This document shows, in pieces, positions 1 to 7,815 of a stretch of 64,000 nucleotides of DNA. Made by a program: the position numbers and the translations under genes. Below the pieces are notes generated by a model that was not told the DNA's origin, made no database searches, and saw nothing but the letters and a program-made list of their open reading frames with translations. Position 1 is the stretch's first letter; each line of letters opens with the position of its first letter. The stretch comes from Butyrivibrio sp. XPD2002 (GTDB taxonomy: Bacteria; Bacillota; Clostridia; Lachnospirales; Lachnospiraceae): positions 124,001-188,000 of the forward strand of contig NZ_AUIY01000005.1 of assembly GCF_000423945.1 (NCBI RefSeq), given 5' to 3'.

Positions 1-443
1 ATTGTTTTCTCAATATCCAATAAACTTCCATTTGTATATAACGTAAGATATGAACTAGGAACCTTTTCTTTTGCATATTGAGAGAACTCAACTATTCTAT
101 CATCAAGCAAAGGCTCATTGTTAGAGAACAAATGCAATTCCCCACTATACTTTAATCCAGATAGCTCATCTATTATTTTTTTGAACAAAAAATCCGTCAT
201 TTTGGCATATGGTCTTTGTTTCTGATTAGCATTAACAGGACAAAAAGAACACAATCCATTGCATCTGTTTATTGTCTCAATTTCAATGTAAGAAAAAAGC
301 GGAATATCATTTATGTTTACCTTTTTCATGAATCTACCAATGAAAAAGTAATAAGGCACGGTGTATATAGTCTGCCTAATCTCGCCAGAGATCATTCTAT
401 GCATAATAAATCTTACGACTGTTTTTAATGGTTGTTTTCTCAT
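1..443 (-). CDS. Radical SAM protein, C-terminally cut by window edge
   Basis: The first ~148 residues of a radical SAM enzyme are visible; the 3' end lies beyond base 1. After a basic, hydrophobic N-terminus the protein has the 4Fe-4S/SAM motif CxxxCxxC as RCNGLCSFC near residue 66, in the usual context after a beta strand (IEIETINRCN), and later an LTLYTNGSLL strand typical of the TIM barrel. The start at ATG 443 has an AGAGAAAG stretch just upstream and lies 10 bases after the stop of the neighbouring glycosyltransferase gene, so the two are co-transcribed. In glycan loci such proteins may modify a sugar or a peptide, or act as auxiliary SPASM proteins; the substrate cannot be told because the C-terminal auxiliary-cluster region is missing. 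Confidence 0.8.
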   Translation of the reverse strand, partial: MRKQPLKTVVRFIMHRMISGEIRQTIYTVPYYFFIGRFMKKVNINDIPLFSYIEIETINRCNGLCSFCPVNANQKQRPYAKMTDFLFKKIIDELSGLKYSGELHLFSNNEPLLDDRIVEFSQYAKEKVPSSYLTLYTNGSLLDIEKT

Positions 444-453
444 TCTTTCTCTT

Positions 454-1275
454 CTATTTTTTATACATTTGTATATACATTTTTGTAACCGCCTTTTGCG
501 GAATCAGCAAAAAAACTCTCCCTGCCACAAAAGATAATAGAGAATGTATTGGACATTTTATCGAAAATGTCTTTTTCCTTACATAAGCCATATATTCTAT
601 TTCTTTTTTGGAACTTCTCCACTGAGCCATTTTTTCTCTCACTCTATAATTAGTTACCTTTATTGGCAGATTAGCTATTCCATAACCTTCATGTATTATT
701 CTTAGCCAAAGGTCAATATCTTCAGATGTTTTAGTCAATGACTCATTATAAAGAAAGCCACTATCTATAAGCTCTTTTCTAAACATTGTACTGGGATGAT
801 TAAAAGGACTTTTATATGTCGAATGCATATATAGTTTCAATCCCTTCAATGGATATTTTTTTTCAGAAAAGACATATCCAGATTCATCCATCAGATTAAC
901 TTGCCCACCAATGACGTATATATTGCTATGTTTTTCCAGAAAGTCCACTTGTTTCTCAAATCTTTCTTTCAAAGCTATATCATCTGCATCCATCCTCGCA
1001 ATATATTTGCCCCTAGCCATTTTTAAACCGACATTAAGCTTTTCTGGAAGGTACGCATGATGTCCTTGTCTAACTAGCCTAATACGTGGATCATTATATG
1101 AATTCAATTTATGAATCGTTTCTTCATTAGTACTATCATCTATTATTAGTAATTCAAAGTTTCCATAGGTCTGAGCAAGAATACTATCTATAGCCTCTCC
1201 TATTATATTCGAAGGCTCATTAAACGATGCCATTACTACAGATACTAAAGTTGCTTCTTGATAATCATTTTTCAT
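454..1275 (-). CDS. Family 2 glycosyltransferase
   Basis: 273 residues with a GT-A fold nucleotide-sugar transferase signature: the N-terminal VSVVMASFNEP strand, ELLIIDDSTN, and the metal-binding DxD motif as RMDADD near residue 95, followed by the acceptor-side region with EDIDLWLRI. It would transfer a sugar from a nucleotide donor to a lipid-linked or surface glycan intermediate on the cytoplasmic face. Its start overlaps the end of the upstream radical SAM gene by 11 bases, and the next gene begins 10 bases after its stop, so this is a tight operon. The sugar specificity cannot be read from sequence. Length is normal for single-domain GT2 enzymes of capsule or EPS loci. Confidence 0.9.
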   Translation of the reverse strand: MKNDYQEATLVSVVMASFNEPSNIIGEAIDSILAQTYGNFELLIIDDSTNEETIHKLNSYNDPRIRLVRQGHHAYLPEKLNVGLKMARGKYIARMDADDIALKERFEKQVDFLEKHSNIYVIGGQVNLMDESGYVFSEKKYPLKGLKLYMHSTYKSPFNHPSTMFRKELIDSGFLYNESLTKTSEDIDLWLRIIHEGYGIANLPIKVTNYRVREKMAQWRSSKKEIEYMAYVRKKTFSIKCPIHSLLSFVAGRVFLLIPQKAVTKMYIQMYKK

Positions 1276-2167
1276 CCGTTAATTGCTCCGCTACAGGAAT
1301 AGGTACATAATCATCTGTACCTTCATTACAATAATTGCATGCCAAAAGATATCTTTTTTGGTTAAGCTCATATATTTCTTTTCTTAATTGCTCTCTACTT
1401 TTATCACTAGCGAAATCAACATATTCACTTTCCAAATCAGGAATTCCAAGTTTTGTTCCAAATGCAGCTCTCGGACAAAAATATAAACGTCCATCATGCA
1501 AATTTCTACATATCTCTCCACAATTTGCGAATTGTCTTTTTAATTCCTTTTTATTTCGCCCTCTAAAATGTAAATCACCTGGATCAAACCAATTTTTCTC
1601 ATCTGAACCACGAATTACACAATTTATTCCATTATCGTCACATAATGTTTTTATCTCATCTCGTTTGCGTGACAACTTTCCATAATCACTAATTTGTATC
1701 TTCAGTTTTGGGTTTTTCAAAGTTTTTAATAAATCCTCGGATGGCAATATGGTACCATTTGTCACAATTTCCACCGTCTTTACCTTGTCGCTGTTTAATG
1801 CTTCAATAATAATTGGCTTTAAATTTTTATACAGAAAAGGTTCTCCTCCAAGAATTCTAAATATCTGAATAGCATCGATTGTATCAAATAGTTTCTTCTC
1901 ATACTTTAATAAGTCTTCCGTTTGAAAATCTCTTGGTTTTTCAAAATACGGCATCATAAATACACAGTTCTTGCACCTCAAATTACACCTTTGGGTAACC
2001 GGAAGTTCAACATGATATAAATACAAATAATTCCCACCCCTATATAAAACCCTACAAACAAACCTATAAAAAGGAAAAAGTCTTGCTCTCAGTATTTCTC
2101 TTTTAACCCCAATATGCTTGCCTTTTTCAGCGAAAAAAAATATTGCTTCTAGTAATCGTTCCTTCAT
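1265..2167 (-). CDS. Radical SAM/SPASM-like protein in glycan locus
   Basis: 300 residues. The radical SAM motif is CNLRCKNC (about residue 61), followed by an FRILGGEPFLYKNL segment, which is the GGE motif that binds the SAM amino group, and by VEIVTNGTIL. C-terminal cysteines (ANCGEICR, YFCPRAAFG, ACNYCNEG) suggest an auxiliary Fe-S (SPASM or Twitch-like) region. It is cotranscribed with a GT2 enzyme (11-base overlap) and a second radical SAM gene. Such proteins recur in surface polysaccharide clusters, but the reaction is not established from sequence. No strong ribosome binding site is visible before ATG 2167; the gene may be translated by readthrough from upstream. Confidence 0.85.
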   Translation of the reverse strand: MKERLLEAIFFFAEKGKHIGVKREILRARLFPFYRFVCRVLYRGGNYLYLYHVELPVTQRCNLRCKNCVFMMPYFEKPRDFQTEDLLKYEKKLFDTIDAIQIFRILGGEPFLYKNLKPIIIEALNSDKVKTVEIVTNGTILPSEDLLKTLKNPKLKIQISDYGKLSRKRDEIKTLCDDNGINCVIRGSDEKNWFDPGDLHFRGRNKKELKRQFANCGEICRNLHDGRLYFCPRAAFGTKLGIPDLESEYVDFASDKSREQLRKEIYELNQKRYLLACNYCNEGTDDYVPIPVAEQLTDEK

Positions 2168-2288
2168 ATGTCAATCCATTATCATCATCAAAAAACAACT
2201 GATATACTGTTTTGTTATCCTATCCAATTGTATCTTCTTTTGAAATCACTCTCATATTTTTAATATAATTCCATGCATATCCGTTCAT
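2127..2288 (-). pseudogene. Short remnant frame with internal amber codon
   Basis: An ATG at 2288 directly follows the TGA of the FkbM gene and opens a frame of 22 codons (MNGYAWNYIKNMRVISKEDT...). It is closed by TAG at 2220-2222 and then stays open in the same frame for 30 more codons (DNKTVYQLFFDDDNGLTY...) into the start of the radical SAM gene. No ribosome binding site or family resemblance is recognised. It is most likely decayed coding sequence between glycan genes, in keeping with the broken FkbM gene next to it. Confidence 0.25.
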
Positions 2289-2990
2289 TCATATTACTGC
2301 ATACAACACAGTCTCATGATTTCTTCTAGTATGATGTCTTACATACAACCTATACTCTGGTACAAGCTCATGAATATACTCCGCAATTCGAATCATATCC
2401 TCATCACTATGATATATACAAAGTGCTAACTTTGGCTTATTTCTGCATATTGTTTTCTCTGCGCCATGCAAAGCATCCCATTCCGCACCTTCAATATCCA
2501 TTTTTATAAACGAAGCACCTTCACATTCAGGAGTATCATCGATTGAACAAATTTTTATTGAAATATTATCTTGCCCTTCATATACCACATGTGAAGAACT
2601 GCCTGTGGATTTAAAATAACCTTTTCCGCTTTTTTACCCAAGCCAGCTTTGAGAATCTTTACACGTTCGTCATTACCATATCTCTTCCTAAGTAGTCTTT
2701 CATTCAAGTCTCCAGGTTCAAATGCTATTACTTTTTTAATTGTCTTTTTTGCTTTTTTCTTATTACAACACTTATTTAGTTTATCAATGGTATCGCCATT
2801 GTACGCGCCACCATCTATAAACACTTCACCGTCCTTCAGGCTAATTATTCCATCCACAAAATACTGATCCATTAGTGACCACTCATTACTTCTTATACGT
2901 CTTCTTTCAGTTCGGTATTTGATAGCTGCATCATATGCTAACCTAGTGTCGTGGCAAGTTCAGAATTAATTTAATCTCCAAGCCTGAGAT

Positions 2991-3614
2991 CTACTCAAGC
3001 TTGGGGTATAAGGAAAGCAGCTTTATCCTTGCTTTATCATTAGTGAATTGCCACTTAACCTTTGCCTGCTTTGCGTTACGTTCTGACTCCCATGCAGAGA
3101 GTTCAGACTTAAGTTTGTCAATGCTTTCAATTCTCCTTGATAGGCATTGTTTTGTCATTACATTTAATTCAATCTCAGCAATGTCCAGCCAGCTTCCGTG
3201 CTTTGGAGTGTAATGGATTTCAAGCCGTTTCTTTAGACGGAATGCTTCTTCTGGACGATACTTTTTGTATAACGATGCAACCTTATGTGTATTAAGATTG
3301 TCCATAACGAGAATGATTTTGTCAGCATCCGGGTACATCACATCGCAGAGATATTTGATTTCTTCTGCCCAGTCAGTAGCAGTACGATGCTCTCTGACAC
3401 TGACATGATGTTTTCCAGCAAGTGGTTCAATAAATGCAAAGATGCTGCAAGTACCATTTCTTATGTACTCGGAATCAATTATTGCTGTTTTGCCAGGCTT
3501 CATAGGAAGAGGCTCACGCACTTCTCCGAGTAACTGTAATGGCTTTTCATCCATACAAACGACTGGTTCTTTTGGATTATAAGGGCGTTCATATACATCG
3601 AGAACGTCCTCCAT
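2991..3614 (-). CDS. IS630 transposase, DDE catalytic part (orfB)
   Basis: This is the catalytic half of an IS630/Tc1-mariner-type transposase. The DDE triad is visible as VVCMDEKP near the start, LVMDNLNTH in the middle and DIAEIELN after HYTPKHGSWL. Other hallmarks are LGEVREPLPM, RNGTCSIFAFIEPLAG and the TAVDW-like TATDWAEEI. The frame is open upstream of the listed ATG as far as the A8 run at 3685-3692, so the natural product is probably an orfA-orfB fusion made by -1 frameshifting rather than a protein starting at 3614. The intact triad suggests an active enzyme. Confidence 0.92.
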   Translation of the reverse strand: MEDVLDVYERPYNPKEPVVCMDEKPLQLLGEVREPLPMKPGKTAIIDSEYIRNGTCSIFAFIEPLAGKHHVSVREHRTATDWAEEIKYLCDVMYPDADKIILVMDNLNTHKVASLYKKYRPEEAFRLKKRLEIHYTPKHGSWLDIAEIELNVMTKQCLSRRIESIDKLKSELSAWESERNAKQAKVKWQFTNDKARIKLLSLYPKLE

Positions 3615-3619
3615 GCAAG

Positions 3620-4132
3620 CTATGAATTCTGGGTCCTCCTTTTTGGGGATACACCAGTATCTGTTCCGGTGAGGTTGCAGTTCGTTTTTTTTAGAGTGGT
3701 ACGTATGGTTTCTTTGCTCACAGGTTCTTCAAGGACAATTTTGCATTCATCTTCAAGCATTCGAAGAGTCCATCTTGAATGACCTTCCGGAGCTGGGCTG
3801 CAAGCAATTTCAATGATGCGTGCTTCGGCACGTCCATCCATTTTGCGACGTGCGTTGTCAGAATTAACATTACGTTTTAAAGCTATTACGGCATCAATAC
3901 CACCATCTCTATAAAGCTTTGTTATGTTAGAAACTGTTGCAGGACAAACACCATTTGCTCTTGCACTTTGGCTGTAGGTAAGACGTTTGCCGTGGTTATT
4001 ATCAAGATCCATGAGTACATGACACCTGCATTTAAGTGTCTTACAACTTGATTTCTTTTTTGAAAGTGAAGAAAGTGTATTGTACTCCTCATCAGTTAAG
4101 TAAATTGCATTTTTGTTGGGTTTTCCTGCCAT
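3620..4132 (-). CDS. IS630 transposase, DNA-binding part (orfA)
   Basis: The N-terminal half carries the helix-turn-helix region (YSQSARANGVCPATVSNITKLYRDGG, about residues 52-77) that binds the element ends, followed by a second winged-helix-like segment (HSRWTLRMLEDE...VSKETIRTTLKK). The zero frame ends with an unrelated tail after LKK, whereas a -1 shift continues as NELQPHRNRYWCIPKKEDPEF, which is standard IS630 sequence. The start ATG at 4132 lies about 90 bases inside the right end of the element, and a GAGGTTACTT stretch upstream may serve as ribosome binding site. Confidence 0.9.
   Translation of the reverse strand: MAGKPNKNAIYLTDEEYNTLSSLSKKKSSCKTLKCRCHVLMDLDNNHGKRLTYSQSARANGVCPATVSNITKLYRDGGIDAVIALKRNVNSDNARRKMDGRAEARIIEIACSPAPEGHSRWTLRMLEDECKIVLEEPVSKETIRTTLKKTNCNLTGTDTGVSPKRRTQNS
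3685..3692 (-). promoter_or_regulatory. Probable programmed -1 frameshift site (A8) of the transposase
   Basis: On the coding strand CT is followed by eight A's and CG, read CTA AAA AAA ACG in orfA. The A_AAA_AAA heptamer in zero frame is a classic slippery sequence, and the -1 frame immediately encodes conserved transposase sequence. IS630 elements commonly use this device. No clear downstream stimulatory structure was identified by eye. Confidence 0.75.
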
Positions 4133-4595
4133 AAGTAACCTCGCCGTTTTCTTTTAATTATAATGGAAAAGCCCAGCAATTAATAGCCTTAATTTAATTA
4201 AATGTCAATTAGACAAGACACTAGATTGATCATCCGCAAGCCATTCTTTTATTTTTTCCACTCTATCTTTATTATGTTCAAAATAGTCCCTACTCTTCTT
4301 AAGATATTTTTCGGGATTCTTTCTACTTTTCACTGTTCTAGGATAATTTATAACATCACCGATTACCACCGTAACATAATGCTGTTGAAGCCATGCTATT
4401 ATCCCCAGCATACCCTCGCTTTTCTGCATCATATGATATCCATAGTAGATAGCCTCTCTAGCCGACATAGCTCTCCCATCATCATTAAAAACGGCAGCCA
4501 CGCCCATTCAATCCAGGCGCGCTGCCGTTAATTAATCAGAATATAATATGCCCCAGATTATAACTTTTTTCATTAAATCTAACCCATAAGAAAAT

Positions 4596-4622
4596 CCCCA
4601 TAGAGCATGTAACTCTATAGGG
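4596..4622 (-). terminator. Hairpin terminator after Rpn-type nuclease gene
   Basis: The arms CCC-ATAGAG and CTCTAT-A-GGG form a stem with one bulged base and a 7-base loop. Read on the minus strand the hairpin is followed by GATTTTCTT. It lies about 70 bases past the stop of the gene at 4689. Confidence 0.6.
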
Positions 4623-4688
4623 ATATTATACGCCAAAAATAGGCATTTGTCATTGAAAACAAGCCATTATATAACCTGGAACCCAGGC

Positions 4689-5615
4689 TCATTTCTTTTC
4701 CATGAGTACTTTAAATTCCTCAACAGTTAGATTTGCTCTTTCAGCGGCAATTTCGATGTCAAGGAGGTCATCCTTAACTAAATCAATCAGAGTTTTTATA
4801 GTACCTTGCTGTAACCCTTCTTCTAATACAAGTTCACTTATATTACACATGGTGTTAAGCCTCCTCTCTGTATCTTCATTCATCTTAAGACCATATTTTC
4901 CTGCAAGCTTTTTCTTTTTGTCTTCAAGCTTTTCTTTTCTAAGCAATTCTTCAAGCATTGCAATCAGCTCATTCTTGGAAGCAGAAAGATCTTCATTCCT
5001 TCTAAGTCTTATAATAACGCCCTGAACTTTATCGATATTATCAAGGCTCATGTCTTTTCCATATATCGTATCCTGAACAAATTGGATTCTATTTATAGAA
5101 TCTTCATCATCATTGGCATCCATGCAAATCCATATACTTCTAACAGCTTTAAGATTATCATAATCAGACTTTGCAAACTCAACCTCTTTTTGAGATGATA
5201 TCATACGTCCAAGATAATACAGTATTCTGTTATCAAGATGATAATGGAGTTTATTTTTATCTGAGCTTTTTTGTGCCTCAATATTTATCAGCACTTTAAT
5301 CTGTTCTTCCCCAGCATATGCAGAAAAACGAATATCAAAAAATATTTTTCCCTCTCCTGGAACGTTATCTTCTTCTGACTGTTTCCTGATTCTGTCCGTC
5401 GTATTTGTATGCCCTGGCTCAATTCGGATTTTAGATATTTCAGGTTCATCAATATTATTTATGATATCATCAATACTTTCACTCTTGAACTCATCAAGAG
5501 TATATTTCAAAATGCGTGCCAAAATTTGCTTATCTGCCAACAATTCCTTAACGCTGTCATCATATTTGGCTCTATCTCTAGTGATTTCAAGTGATTGTGC
5601 TAAATTTGTTTCCAT
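4689..5615 (-). CDS. Rpn/PD-(D/E)XK nuclease family putative transposase
   Basis: 308 residues of the large Rpn family (recombination-promoting nuclease/putative transposase). The nuclease core is visible as FFDIRFSAYAG followed by VLINIEAQKS, the D...ExQ form of the PD-(D/E)XK active site, then LDNRILYYLGRMISSQ and the IWICMDAN strand common in this family. The C-terminal third is helical and ends with an EEGLQQG...TVEEFKVLMEKK tail. These genes are usually solitary, spread horizontally and vary in copy number; they are thought to nick DNA and promote recombination. A second family member lies at 9555 on the other strand. The gene is apparently intact. Confidence 0.85.
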   Translation of the reverse strand: METNLAQSLEITRDRAKYDDSVKELLADKQILARILKYTLDEFKSESIDDIINNIDEPEISKIRIEPGHTNTTDRIRKQSEEDNVPGEGKIFFDIRFSAYAGEEQIKVLINIEAQKSSDKNKLHYHLDNRILYYLGRMISSQKEVEFAKSDYDNLKAVRSIWICMDANDDEDSINRIQFVQDTIYGKDMSLDNIDKVQGVIIRLRRNEDLSASKNELIAMLEELLRKEKLEDKKKKLAGKYGLKMNEDTERRLNTMCNISELVLEEGLQQGTIKTLIDLVKDDLLDIEIAAERANLTVEEFKVLMEKK

Positions 5616-5810
5616 CTGTTGTCCTTCTACTTAGATTATCATATCAATTATTTTTATCTGCAACAACTTTTTAAATATATCATCGAACTTATGTTTTGTA
5701 AATCTGAATTTTTGTGGTACCATTATATAGTAATATTTACTGCAATCTCGCATATTTGCATATAAATATATCTTGTTTTCACACTGTTAAACAGGAAGTG
5801 CTGTCATGTC

Positions 5811-5880
5811 TAAACGGCAAGTAGAAACCATCAAATTTTGGCAGTTTATTTCCATCGTTTTTTGGCAGTTAACATCCATC
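5811..5880. repeat. Three 24-base-period repeats, possible IS end remnant
   Basis: GGCAAGTAGAAACCATC, GGCAGTTTATTTCCATC and GGCAGTTAACATCCATC begin at 5816, 5840 and 5864, exactly 24 bases apart; the last two are also preceded by TTTT. Regularly spaced short repeats of this kind are typical of transposase-binding arrays at the ends of IS21-like elements, but no transposase gene is next to them, so they may be a relic. Confidence 0.5.
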
Positions 5881-5893
5881 ACTTTCATATAAC

Positions 5894-5920
5894 GCCCACG
5901 GATCAGTTTAATCCGTGGGC
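5894..5920 (-). terminator. Perfect 10-bp hairpin after GNAT gene
   Basis: GCCCACGGAT and ATCCGTGGGC form a perfect 10-bp stem with a 7-base loop, 14 bases past the stop of the acetyltransferase gene on the minus strand. No long T-run follows, so termination is likely but not certain. Confidence 0.5.
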
Positions 5921-5933
5921 AGTTCTATATTTA

Positions 5934-6377
5934 TTAGGATTCCAAAAATTTTCCCATCATTACGAAATTTTTGGTTTCATAATAGGATAGCTTTGAATAG
6001 AAATGTTTGTGCATCTCATCGTTCACACTGTTTAGTTCTATGATAGAAGCGTCATTCTTACTAACTTCTTGTTCCAGTATCTTTATAAAGTCAGTACCAT
6101 AACCTTTTCCTTGAAAGCCCTTAAATATAACAATCTCATCAAGGAAGTAGCCTCTTATATCGTCGAATTCCTTGAAGTAACCCATTAAATATCCGGTTAT
6201 GCTGTTATTATCATCAAGCTGAACCATACACATAGAGTCTTCCATAGTAAGTACCTGGTGGATTCTTTTGTATGCCTTTTCATATATCCAACAGCAATCT
6301 TCCACAGTGTTATAGTATTCAATGTTCTTTTCTACTGCATAGGCCAAATCTTGTTCTGTCATTAGTCTGTAATTCAT
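5934..6377 (-). CDS. GNAT family N-acetyltransferase
   Basis: 147 residues with the acetyl-CoA binding motif A as GFQGKGYGTDFIKIL (Q/R-x-x-G-x-G), preceded by a FLDEIVIF strand and followed by IIELNSVNDEMHKHFYSKLSYYET, the standard GNAT C-terminal half. The substrate is unknown. It starts 3 bases after the stop of the small gene at 6381 and so belongs to the operon running from the HipB-like repressor. Toxin-antitoxin GNATs are usually slightly longer and paired with a RHH or HTH protein; here the adjacent pair is HipBA-like, so this enzyme is probably cargo. Confidence 0.8.
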   Translation of the reverse strand: MNYRLMTEQDLAYAVEKNIEYYNTVEDCCWIYEKAYKRIHQVLTMEDSMCMVQLDDNNSITGYLMGYFKEFDDIRGYFLDEIVIFKGFQGKGYGTDFIKILEQEVSKNDASIIELNSVNDEMHKHFYSKLSYYETKNFVMMGKFLES

Positions 6378-6380
6378 GAT

Positions 6381-6584
6381 TTACCTGCCTGATATATTTT
6401 TAATCAACAAGGATAATCTTATCACAGTACTGTAGATGTAGAACACTTTCATACGCTTCCCATTTTCAGTGCTCCTTACAAGCATATTTTTGGCATGCTC
6501 AAGCAGATGTTCCCTATCAATCCATTCCATATCATTAAATGTCTCAATCAACTCCCTCTCTTTTGTTCCGATTGGAATTATCAT
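6381..6584 (-). CDS. Small protein of unknown function in hip operon
   Basis: 67 residues if translation starts at ATG 6584, which has GGAAGGAG ten bases upstream; an upstream GTG at 6611 would add nine residues but overlaps that Shine-Dalgarno sequence. The protein starts MIIPIGTKERELIETFNDMEW and has a hydrophobic patch (FYIYSTVIRLSLLI) near the end. No family is recognised. It lies 34 bases after the HipA-like gene and 3 bases before the acetyltransferase gene, so it is co-transcribed with both. Confidence 0.55.
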   Translation of the reverse strand: MIIPIGTKERELIETFNDMEWIDREHLLEHAKNMLVRSTENGKRMKVFYIYSTVIRLSLLIKNISGR

Positions 6585-6618
6585 ATAATCCACACTCCTT
6601 CCCCAAGCCACGATTTTA

Positions 6619-7812
6619 TCAAGCCTCTTTCCATATATTCTTGCCTTTTTGAAAAGCTTCCAGCTTCATAAGTTTCTGCTCATAGAGCTTTTTTAGTCGT
6701 GGAATTCTTATTTGCCGTTCATATAAATCTTTTTCATATACGTCAAATCTCATGCAAGCTTTCTCCAAGTCAACAGCATTTCTGTCCTGGACATATGACA
6801 GTAGTTTGCTTTCCCTGGCTATAAAAGAATGTGTTTTAATTGATGACAACTTTACATGCTCAAGCTCTGTATAAGGAATGTTATAAAACATAGAGTTTCC
6901 GGAATCGTATATAGGGGCAAATCCTTTTATTTCAAGAGTATCAGGATTACGAACAACAGCTATATTATTCATATGCCTGTCCGTATTAGATATAAGATAA
7001 TCTGTCATTATCTCGTAATCCATGAACCTTGTGAAATCATCATCACTTATTCCAATACTGACGCATACCTTTTTGAGCGGATAATATAAAGATTCATTTT
7101 GTTTGATTTTTATTGTTTGAAGTAGCTCCCACGCACTTATACACTCCAGATTCTCACTGCAAAAATCATAAGACATGCAACCGATGCCTTCTATTCCGCC
7201 CTCCACATCAACTGTGGTAAGCTTGTATTCTGTATGATTTGTGAATCCTTGCTTTTGGTGAAGATTTGTGGCAAAAATTTCATTTAAGCTCTGTTGATAA
7301 GAACTTCCATAGTTCCCTTTGACCATGTATCTTTTTCCGTTTTCATCTATGCACCATTTTTTCTGTAGTTCTCCCTGGGAAGCCGCACATTTAAATCGTG
7401 TTTTATTGCGCAAATCTATAATATGATCCTTATTTATCGTTAGTTCACCAAAGGTATCTACAAAATCATTTGCAAACAGATTTACATCTTCCCATGACAG
7501 ATCCTCTCCGCGAGGTTTTATCCAATAACAATCTGACAGGCTAAGTGCGAGATTATCGACTAGTGCGCTATTAGTAGATTCATATCCGAGTTTTTGGAGG
7601 GCAGACTTAGCACCATTCCTGGTCTTGGGGATTGCACGGTCTTTCCACCATTCATGAAATCTAATGTCATTCATTCTGCCGCCTAAAGGAAAATGGTCAA
7701 TTTGAGCTTCATTCTTTTTGTAGTTTCCAAGTCTACCATCCTCAGATATTTCCATCAGGCAAACCGGTATATCTTTATGCATAAGATAATATTCAGTACC
7801 AATTTTTCTCAC
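6619..7812 (-). CDS. HipA-like serine/threonine kinase toxin
   Basis: 397 residues. The C-terminal half has a HipA-type kinase core: ISNTDRHMNNIAVV is the catalytic loop (D and N of HipA's HxDRHxxN arrangement), followed by FAPIYDSGNSMF, the metal-binding DxG segment. Upstream, KRYMVKGNYGSSYQQSLNEIFATNL holds the nucleotide-binding lysine and the conserved glutamate. HipA kinases phosphorylate tRNA synthetases or other targets and are held in check by a HipB-type repressor, encoded here 3 bases upstream. The N-terminal ~130 residues differ from classic HipA, so this is a divergent, single-chain HipA-like family. It appears intact. Confidence 0.8.
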   Translation of the reverse strand: MRKIGTEYYLMHKDIPVCLMEISEDGRLGNYKKNEAQIDHFPLGGRMNDIRFHEWWKDRAIPKTRNGAKSALQKLGYESTNSALVDNLALSLSDCYWIKPRGEDLSWEDVNLFANDFVDTFGELTINKDHIIDLRNKTRFKCAASQGELQKKWCIDENGKRYMVKGNYGSSYQQSLNEIFATNLHQKQGFTNHTEYKLTTVDVEGGIEGIGCMSYDFCSENLECISAWELLQTIKIKQNESLYYPLKKVCVSIGISDDDFTRFMDYEIMTDYLISNTDRHMNNIAVVRNPDTLEIKGFAPIYDSGNSMFYNIPYTELEHVKLSSIKTHSFIARESKLLSYVQDRNAVDLEKACMRFDVYEKDLYERQIRIPRLKKLYEQKLMKLEAFQKGKNIWKEA

Positions 7813-7815
7813 GTT

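Larger units (their letters stand above)
2944..4223 (-). mobile_element. IS630-family insertion sequence (about 1.28 kb)
   Basis: The element lies between two TA dinucleotides (2944-2945 and 4222-4223), the usual IS630 target duplication. Its ends are imperfect inverted repeats that start GTGTC: from 2946 GTGTCGTGGCAAGTTC and, on the other strand from 4221, GTGTCTTGTCTAATTG, with further matches in an A/T-rich TTAAT block. Inside are two overlapping-frame transposase ORFs that need a -1 shift to give one DDE protein. The element sits inside an FkbM methyltransferase gene whose reading frame is restored by in-silico excision, so the boundaries are well supported. Both ORFs are free of other lesions and the element may still be mobile. 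Confidence 0.92.
2289..4507 (-). pseudogene. FkbM family methyltransferase, split by IS630 and frameshifted
   Basis: FkbM-type SAM-dependent O-methyltransferases decorate sugars of surface glycans. Here the gene is in three pieces. The first (4224-4507, ending ...EKIKEWLADDQS) is separated from the rest by an insertion element. Removing the element and one TA copy joins codon TCT to AGG exactly in frame, giving DDQS-RLAYDAAIKYRTERR and running on into the SAM-binding motif VFIDGGAYNGDT and FEPGDLN. A second lesion lies near 2615-2621: after GLGKKAEKV the frame is lost, and the continuation (YFKSTGSSSHVVYEG...IKMDIEGAEWDAL) is one frame away, as if a single T were deleted. The rest runs to the stop at 2289. 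Without the element the gene would code for about 313 residues, a normal FkbM size. The first ~60 residues do not look typical, so the original start is uncertain. The product is almost surely inactive. Confidence 0.88.
5616..5933. other. Intergenic stretch with repeat array and hairpin
   Basis: There is no coding frame of note here. The A/T-rich part next to 5616 probably holds the promoter of the Rpn-type gene. The rest holds a three-copy 24-base repeat (5811-5880) and a perfect hairpin (5894-5920), listed separately. Confidence 0.6.

Noticed and set aside
5811..5880. CRISPR array
   Set aside because: Only three degenerate 17-base units with a 24-base period and no unique spacers or cas genes.
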